The notes under the pieces were generated by a model that did no database searches, was not told the origin of the DNA, and worked only from the letters and a program-made list of their open reading frames with translations. From the NCBI RefSeq assembly GCF_000002515.2, contig NC_006042.1, forward strand, positions 1,488,001 to 1,552,000: 64,000 nt of DNA, given 5' to 3'. The DNA is from Kluyveromyces lactis (lineage: Eukaryota; Ascomycota; Saccharomycetes; Saccharomycetales; Saccharomycetaceae). Of the stretch, positions 18,192 through 28,100 are shown piece by piece. Position 1 is the stretch's first letter; each line of letters starts with the position of its first letter. The position numbers and the translations under genes were made by a program.

Positions 18192-20141
18192 TTATGCGTC
18201 GGTGGATGGTGGCGATGTTACGGTTTCGTGTAGACTCTTGACTTCATCGATTTCATTCACTTCATCATCTTCCTCTTCGTCATCGTCGTCGTCGTCGTCA
18301 TCGTCATCGTCATCATCATCATCATCATCATCGTCATCGTCGTCATCATCATCATCCAAGTTCTTCTTATCAGATCGATCTTCTTCATCGTCGTCATCTT
18401 CGTCTTCATCTTCTTCGCCTTCCTCTTGGTTTTCGTCTTCTGGATACCCTCCTAACTTCATAACCACCTTGTCTACGATCTCATTACCATCCATCATTCC
18501 ACCAAGTCCTATATCACCGTATATCCCAACAACTTTCTCTGATGGTTTGAATACGGTAATCCAAGGCATTTCTTCTTTAATCATGTTAAGGTGTCTCTTC
18601 GTGATGGAAGAGTTATAACTGTTGCTTACCATGGATGGTGCCAAAAATATTGGGAACAGTGGATTCCAAGCTCTTATTACACTTGTCAACAAATTATCAC
18701 ATAGGCCCAAGGCAATCTTAGATAAGGTGTTAGCAGTAAGAGGAGCCACTACGAGAATGTCTGCCCAACGACGGAGTTCAATGTGTAATACGGGATCCGT
18801 TCTTTGCTTCCACGCGTCCCACTCATCTTGATCCAACCACACTTGGATATGTGGAGGAAGTTCAATCTTGGCCGCTGTGGATATCGTATTACCATCAGTT
18901 GACTTTGTTTCTTGCCCTATGGGTACGGTGTTGGATGGGATATCGGTAGATGCTACCGTAGGTTCTTGAGACAAAGGAGATGATACTGATGGAGTTTGAG
19001 CAACCTGCGTTTGACCTTGTGTGTGGGACTGGCCTGAAATCGACCCCTTCTTCCTGTTAAGTGTTCTATTTGCGAAGAATTGAGCAGCAGCTTGTGTTAA
19101 AATGACTTGAATCGACACCCTGTCTCTACCATATATTTCTTCTAATTTTTTAATCATTGATTTGATCTTCAATACTGATAACGAACCGGTAGCTCCAAAC
19201 AAGATGTGTAGTTTCCCGTCATCTTGTGGTAACCTTGGATCTACGTTCTTGGCAGCTTCTCTCTTTGGGATATTTGGAGCCACTATCTGCGCGATTTCCA
19301 CAGGTGGTTCTGAGGCTATTACCTGTTCATCTTCAGGAATTGTTGTTTCATTTAGTTTGAAAGTGGGAGCTGCGTTGGTTTGTGATCCATTTGGCATTGG
19401 TGATATACTGTTGGATCTGGATCTTGATTTGAAACTTGGAGAATGTAATTCATCATTCACGACAAAATGAGGATGTTGTTCTTCTTGAGGTTTAGATGTC
19501 TCTGCTTGAGAACCAAGGTTGATACCTTCGACTCCTTCTTGAATAGTGGCTTCCAGTGGTGTCTTAGGCTCGGTCTCGGCACCACCGGCGGTTTGTTCCA
19601 CCGCAGAAGTCTTGTGTACGTTGGCAGGAGCTTTCCTAACCCTTAAATCCTCCTGTGATTTACTCAAGGGGGACTGAATCCTTTGTTCAATTGCAGTTCC
19701 TGCAGTTGGTTGTTTTACAGAAGTGGTTAATTCCACAGGCGGAGGCGACCCTGCTTTATCCGAAACAACTGGGGACGCTACCTTGCTTGGATTGTTCAAA
19801 CTGTTAAGTAAGGCTGACGCTTGTTCTGCAGCGGCTTGCTGTTTGAGTACGGCATGCTTAGCATCAGTGAAAGTCACAGTTGGAACTCGTTTCAAACCAG
19901 ATGCTGGAGTATTACTCACAACAGCACCAGAAGTCCCACTGGCATTCATAATAGATTTAGTAATACTAACAGAAGGACTGGCCGGTTTATTGACCGGAGA
20001 CGTAGTCTGAGAAGCAGACGATCCAACAGCGCTACCTGTCGAATTGAGCATCTCTGAATTTCTTTGTTCGCCAAGATTCACAAATCTAGGGGACACCAAA
20101 GAGGGCTGGCTCTCCGGAGAGTGAGGAGTTATTGGACTCAT
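18192..20141 (-). CDS. VHS3: Hal3/Vhs3-type phosphatase-1 inhibitor and PPC-decarboxylase subunit
   Basis: 649 aa; single pre-duplication ortholog of SIS2 (YKR072C) and VHS3 (YOR054C). These proteins inhibit the phosphatase Ppz1 and contribute to a heterotrimeric phosphopantothenoylcysteine decarboxylase with Cab3. The N-terminal 300 residues are low-complexity Ser/Pro/Thr. The flavoprotein domain spans about residues 310-570: ILFGATGSLSVLKIKSMI, then VLHIELRRWADILVVAPLTA with the catalytic His (about residue 453). The position matching the active-site Cys of AtHAL3 is Tyr541 (GIYGDIGLGG), and the Asn-bearing PXMNXXMW motif is altered (APSMVSNSYNSS). This is therefore a His-donor, not Cys-donor, subunit. 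The tail has an almost pure Asp run of about 25 residues, coded by mixed GAT/GAC. Confidence 0.93.
   Translation of the reverse strand: MSPITPHSPESQPSLVSPRFVNLGEQRNSEMLNSTGSAVGSSASQTTSPVNKPASPSVSITKSIMNASGTSGAVVSNTPASGLKRVPTVTFTDAKHAVLKQQAAAEQASALLNSLNNPSKVASPVVSDKAGSPPPVELTTSVKQPTAGTAIEQRIQSPLSKSQEDLRVRKAPANVHKTSAVEQTAGGAETEPKTPLEATIQEGVEGINLGSQAETSKPQEEQHPHFVVNDELHSPSFKSRSRSNSISPMPNGSQTNAAPTFKLNETTIPEDEQVIASEPPVEIAQIVAPNIPKREAAKNVDPRLPQDDGKLHILFGATGSLSVLKIKSMIKKLEEIYGRDRVSIQVILTQAAAQFFANRTLNRKKGSISGQSHTQGQTQVAQTPSVSSPLSQEPTVASTDIPSNTVPIGQETKSTDGNTISTAAKIELPPHIQVWLDQDEWDAWKQRTDPVLHIELRRWADILVVAPLTANTLSKIALGLCDNLLTSVIRAWNPLFPIFLAPSMVSNSYNSSITKRHLNMIKEEMPWITVFKPSEKVVGIYGDIGLGGMMDGNEIVDKVVMKLGGYPEDENQEEGEEDEDEDDDDEEDRSDKKNLDDDDDDDDDDDDDDDDDDDDDDDDDDEEEDDEVNEIDEVKSLHETVTSPPSTDA
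18280..18360. repeat. trinucleotide tract coding poly-Asp
   Basis: A run of TCG/TCA/TCC triplets on the plus strand reads as GAT/GAC (Asp) in VHS3. The mixture of codons indicates selection on the acidic tail rather than a recent pure microsatellite expansion. Its opposite strand creates a spurious poly-Ser frame. Confidence 0.8.
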
Positions 20142-20962
20142 TTGATTCCCAAGTTGTCTGAATATCGATACAAATCAACCACGAAACGATTAAGCAGTCG
20201 CTAACTAATTAAAATTGGAAGAACAGGTGCTGGTCACCGAACGCTTTTGAAAACTATTGCCAGAAATTAGAAAGAAAAATCTCTCTGTATGGGAAAACAA
20301 AAACTGTTCCCGCTTGAAATGAATGTGTATTTCCACAACAAATAACCGGTATTTAAATTAGCACCTTGATAGAGTAGCGTAATGTGTAAATAAAAACAAC
20401 CACTGGTGTCTGCGAAAACCTTTTATCTCAACTGAGAATATTCTAATATATCCCTTTCTATGGTTTTCATGGACCTAATCTACTGTCCCATTTATTTTTT
20501 TTTCGGTATTTTTCCTTGTGTGCTTTTATTCTGATTTTTTGCTTATGGGAAAATTAGTTTGAGAAGCTGTCAAGTGTGTATTATGGAATTTGGAATTACG
20601 TGATGGTAAGGAAATTTCTAATTGGAGGGGAAAAACCGCACATGTACCGATTCTTAAAGCTTTTAGAATAAGTACTGCATCTAGTATCGCTGTTTATGTA
20701 GTCCTAATGTAGGGTCAGAGGTGTATATACGATTCTGTTTACTGTAGTGTACCTCACATAACCAAAAAAAAAAAAAAAAATTCACTGCGGTTCCTGTAAA
20801 TGAGTGTGAGTAGAAGCATTAACCGTACTGCAATGCTTCATCTGTCGAAATGGGTAGTTGGTGTTGATGGTTGTTGTCCAAATTTATAATAAAAGAGAAT
20901 TAGATAGCTTTAAAAGATAAAGAATTTAGTTATCGAGAGGTTCTATTTTGTATAGGGTAAAT
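20142..20962. other. intergenic region VHS3-NOB1
   Basis: VHS3 promoter and NOB1 3' region, both minus strand. Holds an A-run of 17 at about 20764-20780 and T-rich tracts near 20490-20520. No RNA gene or short conserved frame recognised. Confidence 0.4.
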
Positions 20963-22381
20963 CTATCTCTTTCTTGTACTGTTGGCGAAACGTCCTCTAC
21001 CAACACGAACATTGTGGTGCTTTAAACCATCGATGGCAAACGGCGAGATATAATTTTCTGCAGATCCGCCACCGATCCAGTTGTTTAGGATCTTTTCGTT
21101 GTGTCTTCTAGTCCATTCTTCTTGTTTGACAGCCTTCTCGTACTCCTTTTGATCTTCTCTTAGGAGTTCAACATCTTGAGAATGTTTTGAATGTACAAAA
21201 CCTTTGTTGCCAAATCTCTTCTGTGCATTCTTTGATAGGGGACTTGGTAAGGAATAACGATTACCTCTGTTATTCCATTGGAAGTTAGCCTTCAAATGAG
21301 GCGTCACTTTTCCGGTCACAGAATCAACGGAAACCGCACATCTCAATACGGTGCCTGAACCACCACAAGACGGACAGAAATGCTTTGCCTTACCATCTTT
21401 TGGCATAGGTAGTAGTTGGAAACAGGCATGACATCTTAACATATAGTTACGAAGCTTCTTGATTCTTAAACCGGACATGAAGTTCATCAAGTTTAAATTT
21501 AATTGTAACGAAACGTTCTGCACTGCAAAATCACCAGTCGCTAGAGCTACTTGGTTTTGAGGCAGCTCTAATGATGATGCAGTGTTGTTTTCGGATACGA
21601 CGCCTTCTCCGCCTGTGGTATCTTCGCCGCTGTCTTTGATAATGGCTTCTGTTAAGTTATCTGGGGTGATCCATTCACCATCCTCATCGGATAGGAATCC
21701 TTCTTCTTCTTCGTCATTTTTTGCTTCCGTTGCAGTTTCAACTTCTTCTTCACCAGGTACATCAGGGGAAACTTCATCCACTAGTATTGGCTGTTCCTGC
21801 TCCTCATTAGCTGGTTCTTGTGATTCAGTTGGTTGGTGTTCGGCTGTAGTTTCTTGAGATTTTGCGGCAGCTTCTCTCTTTTCTCTCTGTTTCTTACCTC
21901 CTCTTCTAGTTTTCTTCTTATTCTTCTTCACAGGCGTTTCGGCGGTGTCAGATTCAGCAGTAGGATCCTGCGTTTGTTCAATTGTTTCCTTTGGCCTTGT
22001 TTCTTCCTTCGTTTCATGTTTCAACGCTTCACCTGGTCTTTTTCTTAGTCTCCAATCTCCTTTATTAAGTTCAGTCTCTAATTCATATGCCAACGCGATG
22101 ATATGGATATCGTTAGCACTTAGTACAGAATAATCACCAGTTAACTTGGCAAAATCGGACACTCGCTTGATTGATGCAGCCGAAGGATGTTTCACCTTCA
22201 ACGTTCCTAAACTTTGCCAAATCTCTAAGTTCTTCCTAGACTTGGCATCTTTGATTTCATGCAATACAGTTGGAGCAGTGTAAAATGTTTCCGCATAGTT
22301 CTGGTAATGGGTATAAGATTGAGTGATCAATGGAGTTGCATCGAGCACTAAAGCTTTGACATGCGGATGTTGTTCAGCCAT
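20963..22381 (-). CDS. NOB1: 20S pre-rRNA site-D endonuclease Nob1
   Basis: 472 aa; S. cerevisiae Nob1 is 459. It cleaves 20S pre-rRNA at site D to form the 18S 3' end in late cytoplasmic 40S maturation. The N-terminal PIN domain starts with LVLDATPLI (catalytic Asp14). A long acidic and Lys-rich insert divides the domain from a zinc ribbon at about residues 315-335 (CHACFQ and CPSCGG). The C-terminal part (KRFGNKGFVHSKHSQD) is the conserved Nob1 tail. The start ATG at 22381 is preceded by a promoter with two tandem PAC boxes, in line with co-regulation with ribosome-biogenesis genes. YOR056C. Confidence 0.95.
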   Translation of the reverse strand: MAEQHPHVKALVLDATPLITQSYTHYQNYAETFYTAPTVLHEIKDAKSRKNLEIWQSLGTLKVKHPSAASIKRVSDFAKLTGDYSVLSANDIHIIALAYELETELNKGDWRLRKRPGEALKHETKEETRPKETIEQTQDPTAESDTAETPVKKNKKKTRRGGKKQREKREAAAKSQETTAEHQPTESQEPANEEQEQPILVDEVSPDVPGEEEVETATEAKNDEEEEGFLSDEDGEWITPDNLTEAIIKDSGEDTTGGEGVVSENNTASSLELPQNQVALATGDFAVQNVSLQLNLNLMNFMSGLRIKKLRNYMLRCHACFQLLPMPKDGKAKHFCPSCGGSGTVLRCAVSVDSVTGKVTPHLKANFQWNNRGNRYSLPSPLSKNAQKRFGNKGFVHSKHSQDVELLREDQKEYEKAVKQEEWTRRHNEKILNNWIGGGSAENYISPFAIDGLKHHNVRVGRGRFANSTRKR

Positions 22382-22953
22382 AGTGTATTAGTTTTATCTT
22401 TATTAGACCGACCAGAGCAACACTATTAGCTATAGATGTGAAATGATTCTGTTATACGATAGTATAGATAGGTACAGCTTAATTAACTGTTCAACAGTGA
22501 ATTCGTAACTTGTTTAGCACATCTCATCTCATCGCATCTCATCGCATCTTAAGGCTTCATTTCTTTTAATAAAATTTTCATGCATGCATTTCATACCACG
22601 TGACTTCGCCATATCATAACGTAGTTCATTAACAGAATTTAGATAAACATGAGGAAGATTGACGTGGTGAAAAAAGTTTCGTTTGTTTGTCCTATACCTA
22701 CAGTTAGCCGTGTGCTTGGAGTTGTGCTGGTACTCTTCCAAAACGCCATTCTTCCTATTCCTGTTTATTTAGGTTCCTTTAGGATATGATCTTTTTGTCA
22801 GAAGAACCTTCAAAGCACGATGAAATAAGAATTTGAAAGAAAAATGATTCAAACCGCTAAAAGAAGAGAGTCCAAGAAGTATTATATACCACTGTATTTA
22901 TCTTTCCACACCAGGTACGGATTTCTACCAATAATCATCTGTTGAAGTAAAAT
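22382..22953. other. divergent intergenic region NOB1-SGT1
   Basis: Shared promoter region. Contains tandem PAC boxes (22528-22545) and a CACGTG at 22597-22602. A small frame at 22529-22741 over the motif region is not credible. Confidence 0.5.
22528..22545. promoter_or_regulatory. two tandem PAC boxes
   Basis: CTCATCGC occurs at 22528-22535 and again at 22538-22545, a 10-bp direct repeat. The complement GCGATGAG is the PAC element of ribosome-biogenesis promoters. It lies about 150 bp upstream of NOB1. Confidence 0.65.
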
Positions 22954-24093
22954 ATGCCAGTTGAAAAAGATTTGAAAGAAGCTTATTCTCTATTGTACGA
23001 TAAAATTGAAGTGGAAAAGGCATTGGAATTGTACGACAAAGTCCTCAAGCAGGATCCAAATAGTTTGAATGCGAATGTGTACAAATCAGTATGTCTTGAA
23101 AAATTATACTTTAGATCAAGTTCATGGCATAACGAAGAAACCTTACAAGCTTCTTACGATTTCTTAAAGAAGGCATTAGACATTGCAGAAAGAAGAGGAG
23201 ACAGATCAAAAATAGGGTTTGTGTATTTTAGGTTTTGCATACACTACTATAATTGTAAGAAATACTGTCTAGCTCAAGAATTCATGCAGAAATGTGAATC
23301 ATATGGATTCAAAGATGACACTTTACCAATGTGGAAACATAACATTGATACTGCAATCAGGAAGCATGTCAAGAAGGATGTGATGGATGAGAGGGCGAAG
23401 GCTGTGAGGTCTCCTGAGACAGACAAAGCTTCTTCAGACATGTCTCCTTCGGAGGCACAAAAGGACCTACCAACACTTTCTCAGGAGGATAAATTAAAAA
23501 TGGATTGGTATCAAAGCTCTAGCACTGTTACACTCTCGTTGTTCACCAAAAATCTACCTAACTCAAAAAGTGATGTTAATGTCAGCATCAAAGGCTCTCA
23601 TCTAAGCATTTCATATCCTATACCAGATAAGGGATCAGAATTTCAATATTCTATCATGTTGAGTCACAACGTTGACCCGACTGCTATTCAAGTTTCTGTA
23701 TTCACTAAGAAGCTAGAAGTTACACTAGGCAAAGCTGAACAGTATCAATGGAAGAGTCTAGAAAGGACCGATGGGGACGTAACTCCGCTGATTACGAAAA
23801 ACATCATCAATTCAGACTCTTCTGCCAAAGAACTTTCATATCCTTCATCATCTAAAAAGGCCATTGATTGGTCCAAGATAGATATTGACAGCGATGAACA
23901 AGATTCAAAGAATCAATCCGCAGACGCCTTTTTCCAACAGATATACAAGGGAGCTGATGAAGATACGAGACGAGCTATGATGAAATCATTTATTGAAAGC
24001 AATGGAACCTCATTGAGTACAAATTGGGAAGAAGTGTCAAAGGGAAAAGTTGAGCCAGCATTGCCCGAAGGTGTTGAAATGAAGAAATTATAG
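22954..24093 (+). CDS. SGT1: Hsp90 co-chaperone Sgt1
   Basis: 379 aa; S. cerevisiae Sgt1 is 395. It links Skp1 and Hsp90 in kinetochore (CBF3) assembly and SCF ubiquitin ligase function. Domain order is clear: a TPR region over about residues 1-135, a CS (p23-like) domain starting at KMDWYQSSSTVTLSLFTKNL (about residue 185) and running to about 270, and the SGS domain at the C-terminus with AIDWSKIDIDSD and DADAFFQQIY-type residues (SADAFFQQIYKGADEDTRRA). Ends in a conserved charged tail. YOR057W, convergent with ASE1 with only 124 bp between the stops. Confidence 0.95.
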   Translation: MPVEKDLKEAYSLLYDKIEVEKALELYDKVLKQDPNSLNANVYKSVCLEKLYFRSSSWHNEETLQASYDFLKKALDIAERRGDRSKIGFVYFRFCIHYYNCKKYCLAQEFMQKCESYGFKDDTLPMWKHNIDTAIRKHVKKDVMDERAKAVRSPETDKASSDMSPSEAQKDLPTLSQEDKLKMDWYQSSSTVTLSLFTKNLPNSKSDVNVSIKGSHLSISYPIPDKGSEFQYSIMLSHNVDPTAIQVSVFTKKLEVTLGKAEQYQWKSLERTDGDVTPLITKNIINSDSSAKELSYPSSSKKAIDWSKIDIDSDEQDSKNQSADAFFQQIYKGADEDTRRAMMKSFIESNGTSLSTNWEEVSKGKVEPALPEGVEMKKL

Positions 24094-24217
24094 TTAATAT
24101 TTCAGTTAATATTACACGTGTTATTGGATATATCACGGATGGTCAATTTCTATATAAAAGTATAAACAATTTCTGTTGAAACTAGTAGATATAATACAGT
24201 GTTGTCATCGGGTTCAG

Positions 24218-26623
24218 TCAAAAAGCACTACTATCCCAATCTATGTTCTCATCATTTGCATTGTTGAGTTTGGCTAATTGAGATTGCTTCCATTCAATGA
24301 AATTATCGTCATTCAAAAAGCTCGAGTCACCGTTATTAGTATTATTGGCTCCGTTATTACTGCACACATTTAATTTGAGTTTACCTTCAGGGGATTTAAT
24401 TATTGAATACACTGACCCAAGAGGTTCTTTTATTGGGCTACTTGGCAATTTTGTAGCCATATATCTTGCACCATTTGCATCTTTTACGTTCATATTGTTT
24501 CGTTCAAAACTGTTCAATGAACAATCTCCTAACTTTGCGAGAGGTTGGTGTGTCTTTTCAGTTGATTTCAGGATATTCAAAAGGTTGCTCGAAATTGGTG
24601 CTAATTGTTTCGGTTTTACTATACTTTTTCGTTTTTCCCTACAATTCAAAGAGCCGATACGAGTATCTAGCGTTGGTATACGTGAAAGATCTTTTTTGAC
24701 CGATATGTGAGGAGGTGGAAGAAGTACATTTGTTTTTTTGGTACTTTCTATTGTGATCCTGCTTCGAGGGGTGAAAACCGGCTTTGATATCTTATTCTTG
24801 TCCACAGACTTTACAAGGCGTGTAGAACCAGCTACACGACTTGCTTTTGGAGTTTTAGGTACTACTTTCTTGATTTCGTCTTGTTTAACAGAAGGCGGTT
24901 TCATATTTATTCTGCTTTTAGGATACTTGCTCAATAACTCAGCTTCCTGCTGTATCACAACATCTAAAAAGTACTCGCCGTTGAGAAGGAAAGGCTTTCC
25001 AAACACGTCTTGAAATTGAAGTAATTTTTCTTTTAGGTCTTGGACAATGGTTGGAAAATGCCTTGATATACGTTTTCTTGTTCTTTCTTCCTCAAGTAGG
25101 ATCTTGTGAGAGTTTCTTGCGAGAAGCCTCGAAGAGTCTTTTGTACTTTCATCTAATCTGATTTTGTCTTTCTGTAAAGAATCAAAACTCTCAATCAATT
25201 TCCAGATAGGCTGATAGATATCCATCTTTTTCTTAAGATCCTCGATCTGAGATTCACAATACTCCAAAAGATGCTCATCATCTTCTAACGATTGTGATTC
25301 TTTGGACATATTATCAAATGAAGTAAGGAATTCCTCTTGTTCTTCCATAGTAAATGACATTGCTTTGTAGTATTCTTTTATCTTCTCCCAAGACTCTTGT
25401 ATTAGTTTTTTTATCAACTTCTTCTTCATCTCTTCCAGCTTAAGTAACTCATTTGCTAAATTTTCTAATGAACGCATTGATAAATCAGAATTATTCTCTA
25501 TGAATTTCTGTTGTTGTTGTTCTGGAACTTTCAATTTCGTCCATAAAACTTGGCACTTTCTCAAAAGTTCAGTTCTTTCCTTCAATCGATTTTGTCGTTG
25601 GTATTCGCATTTCTTCAATGACTTTTGTAATGATTCGATAGCATGCCACGTAATAGTCGGTTTAGCATCTTCTGAAATTTCAATATGTAGTTCATTTGGA
25701 AGTTCTGAACGGATATCAATGCACAAATCGTCAGCAATTTGTAAGAGGTTGTTCAATAATTCCTTATAAGTTTCAAGCCGTCTATTGTATTCCTCCTGGT
25801 AGTTTTTTATTAAGGTTTCCAATGTGTGGATACAATTAGACGTAAGGTTAGAAAAGAATGACTGATAAAACACCGCTTTTTCTTCTTCCTGGAAGAATTT
25901 GAACAACGACTGCATATCTCCTTTACAGGTTCGTATTCTGGTATTGAAATCATCGCACAAAGCTGCAGTTGGAAGAGCTAGGTTGGCAGGTAGAATTTGA
26001 TCTTCCATATCGGGGACTTTATCCATCAAATGTCGTAGTTTCATGACAGTGGATAAATGATCCATAAACTTAGGTAAATAAGCGTTCATAACAAAAACTT
26101 TCACATTATTGAGCGTTTTCAATTTGTTAAGTAGTGAGGCTGATGTTCTTTGAGGACTTGAACAGTTGTCATCTATAATTGCTTGAGCAGATGTCTCCAG
26201 TACACTGTTTCTCATAAACAGATCGGGTATCGTATATACTCCTTTCGGATCATTGATGGCATTAAGCATACACTGTAGGCTATGTTGACCAACCTGATAT
26301 TCTTTTGTAAGCATATCTCGTTCCGCATTAGCCTCATCGAAGAACTTCGAAATCGAATTTGATAGATTGTGGAAAATCTGTTTCTCCTTCCTTGATATCT
26401 CTATATTCGAGTATCCAACCTCTCGATATATCACATCAAGTTCACTCAATAGGTTTTGTAGTTGTCGGGATATAAGATTAAAGTTTTCTTTGTATAAGCT
26501 GTCATTTGTCTCAATATTCATCTGACCTTGCTTTAGAGGTGATCTTAAAGTTTTCAAGTTAACCGGTGTCAATCTTAAACAGTCAGTAGGGTCTGGTACT
26601 TCCGATACAGGTGTTGTTTGCAT
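24218..26623 (-). CDS. ASE1: spindle midzone microtubule bundler Ase1 (MAP65/PRC1)
   Basis: 801 aa; S. cerevisiae Ase1 is 885. Ase1 crosslinks antiparallel microtubules in the anaphase midzone. The first 550 residues are strongly helical and coiled-coil, with the N-terminal dimerisation rod and a spectrin-like microtubule-binding region near residues 440-560 (including RISRHFPTIVQDLKEKL). The last 230 residues are basic, Ser/Pro-rich and disordered, with TPR/SPIK-type possible Cdk sites. The start ATG at 26623 is the first in frame. YOR058C in the ancestral order. Confidence 0.9.
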   Translation of the reverse strand: MQTTPVSEVPDPTDCLRLTPVNLKTLRSPLKQGQMNIETNDSLYKENFNLISRQLQNLLSELDVIYREVGYSNIEISRKEKQIFHNLSNSISKFFDEANAERDMLTKEYQVGQHSLQCMLNAINDPKGVYTIPDLFMRNSVLETSAQAIIDDNCSSPQRTSASLLNKLKTLNNVKVFVMNAYLPKFMDHLSTVMKLRHLMDKVPDMEDQILPANLALPTAALCDDFNTRIRTCKGDMQSLFKFFQEEEKAVFYQSFFSNLTSNCIHTLETLIKNYQEEYNRRLETYKELLNNLLQIADDLCIDIRSELPNELHIEISEDAKPTITWHAIESLQKSLKKCEYQRQNRLKERTELLRKCQVLWTKLKVPEQQQQKFIENNSDLSMRSLENLANELLKLEEMKKKLIKKLIQESWEKIKEYYKAMSFTMEEQEEFLTSFDNMSKESQSLEDDEHLLEYCESQIEDLKKKMDIYQPIWKLIESFDSLQKDKIRLDESTKDSSRLLARNSHKILLEEERTRKRISRHFPTIVQDLKEKLLQFQDVFGKPFLLNGEYFLDVVIQQEAELLSKYPKSRINMKPPSVKQDEIKKVVPKTPKASRVAGSTRLVKSVDKNKISKPVFTPRSRITIESTKKTNVLLPPPHISVKKDLSRIPTLDTRIGSLNCREKRKSIVKPKQLAPISSNLLNILKSTEKTHQPLAKLGDCSLNSFERNNMNVKDANGARYMATKLPSSPIKEPLGSVYSIIKSPEGKLKLNVCSNNGANNTNNGDSSFLNDDNFIEWKQSQLAKLNNANDENIDWDSSAF

Positions 26624-27363
26624 CTTGTCATCGATGTTTGTGGCGCTGGTTATGATGGATAAAGGGCATTCAACAGAGAGTTGTTGAAGGTAATTCTACT
26701 ACTCTGCTTTTGTTCGGTTTTCCAGTTTTGATCGATGTTCTATGTATTTACATTTTGACCAAATTGGGAAATTCAAAACATTGAAGAATCTATAAGCTTG
26801 AACTAAGTGACGCTGACGTCGAAGCTTACCATAATGGAAGATGTTGGCAGATAGGCATTGTGGCAGAGGAGCTTGAGAGGGGGGAAGAAGATTAATATCT
26901 GAGTTAGATATGATTATTCCACGTTTTAAAAAAAATTCAAGGTAGTTTTTGTGTCAAAGTTCATACTAGGGTTTTGACTGTTTTTAGAACTATCACTTGG
27001 TATATGTAGCTGGCATGTCACTTTGCCTGGCATATTCAAACAAACATCTTGAATATTTATTTTACTTACATGTAAAGAATGGCCATATGAATACCTGCCT
27101 TCTGTGGATCACATAAGGTTCTTTTCAAAGCCTACAGTAGCATTTTTGTAATATCGTTTTGACAGAATAAATAGACAATAACAATGGCATTTGGATTGTC
27201 AGAAGCCGATCTTAAGAAGCTGACTAGGACATCCTGCTTGAACTTTCGACCCACTTTGAGCCCCAACTTCCAGTTAAAAACCAACTTTATCATATCTTTG
27301 CGAATTTGGCGAATCCTGCGTTCGCCCAATGGCACAACCACATATAAGGACAAAGTCAAGAGC
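26624..27363. other. intergenic region ASE1 to solo LTR
   Basis: ASE1 promoter side and flank of the LTR insertion. Frames at 27132-27359 and 27184-27369 overlap in opposite directions and look non-coding. No other feature seen. Confidence 0.4.
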
Positions 27364-27650
27364 TGTTGAAACGGATCATAAACTATGATCGGGTAACTAC
27401 CAATGTAATAGGCGGTTAAGTATCAAGATGATACATAAGGATTGTTTCTAGTTGAAACATCATTAACCAATCTGAATTATTATATAAGGAGGCATTAGAT
27501 CTGAACAAGGACCATCGACACAGTCATGCCAGATCGCCAGGTACATCAACATACACTACTAGATATATAGCTAATAAACACTATGGATTCATCAGATACC
27601 AAAGATCTTGAAACAACAACACGTGACTGGAAATACCAGTATCACCAACA
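27364..27650 (+). mobile_element. solo LTR of a Ty-type retrotransposon (copy A)
   Basis: A 287-bp element beginning TGTTG and ending CAACA, the terminal dinucleotides of an LTR. It is about 90% similar to an inverted copy at 50587-50873, with the similarity stopping at the same two ends. Flanking 5-mers (AGAGC and AGAAC) nearly match, as expected of an old target-site duplication. It contains a TATATAAGG box. An ATG-started frame opens about 67 bp before the 3' end, as Gag does within Ty1/Ty2 LTRs, so the Ty1/copia group is favoured. No internal region remains; it is a fossil from LTR-LTR recombination. It lies 44 bp upstream of tRNA-Lys. Confidence 0.85.
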
Positions 27651-27694
27651 AGAACACGACAACCACCCGAGAAGAGCATTTTATGAGAACTCGT

Positions 27695-27784
27695 CCTTGT
27701 TAGCTCAGTTGGTAGAGCGTTCGGCTTTTAAGCATTGCTCGCAAGGAACCGAAATGTCAGGGGTTCGAGCCCCCTATGAGGAGT
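27695..27784 (+). tRNA. tRNA-Lys(UUU) with intron
   Basis: Full cloverleaf: acceptor TCCTTGT/ATGAGGA, D arm GCTCAGTTGGTAGAGC, anticodon stem TTCGG/CCGAA with loop CTTTTAA (anticodon TTT), T arm AGGGG-TTCGAGC-CCCCT, discriminator G. A 17-nt intron at 27732-27748 sits after position 37, the canonical place. The mature sequence closely matches S. cerevisiae tRNA-Lys(UUU), which also has an intron. Internal A and B boxes (TTAGCTCAGTTGG, GGTTCGAGCC) are intact. Confidence 0.97.
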
Positions 27785-28100
27785 TCTTATTTTTTGTTTT
27801 TGGCTATAGAAATATTTACAAGCATCACACTAAAGCGGTATTACGACAGTTATAGCACAATGTCGGATGCCTCTATTTAGTGAGTCTGTCTTAACACCTG
27901 TAGTGAGTATTGATATTTTTGCATGCCAATGGTGATGTTTCTGGTGCTACTTCTTTATATACAATGACAATGCAATTCATAAGGAAAATCTTAATCTTGC
28001 ACAGTTTTTGAAGGTTTTGACGAGAAGAAGGGATTCGAGTATTTTTGTTTACATTTATCTACGAATCTCGATCACAACAGCCACCCAACTGTGTTGCACA
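27785..28100. other. intergenic region tRNA-Lys to AIM29
   Basis: Begins with a T-rich stretch just after the tRNA (TCTTATTTTTTGTTTTT), suitable as a Pol III terminator. The rest is AIM29 promoter. Confidence 0.45.

Noticed and set aside
18175-18618. Plus-strand poly-Ser frame
   Set aside because: It is the reverse complement of the poly-Asp codon tract in VHS3.
27583-27855. 90-codon frame crossing the solo LTR end and tRNA-Lys
   Set aside because: Runs through an LTR boundary and a tRNA gene; only the part inside the LTR may reflect element coding.
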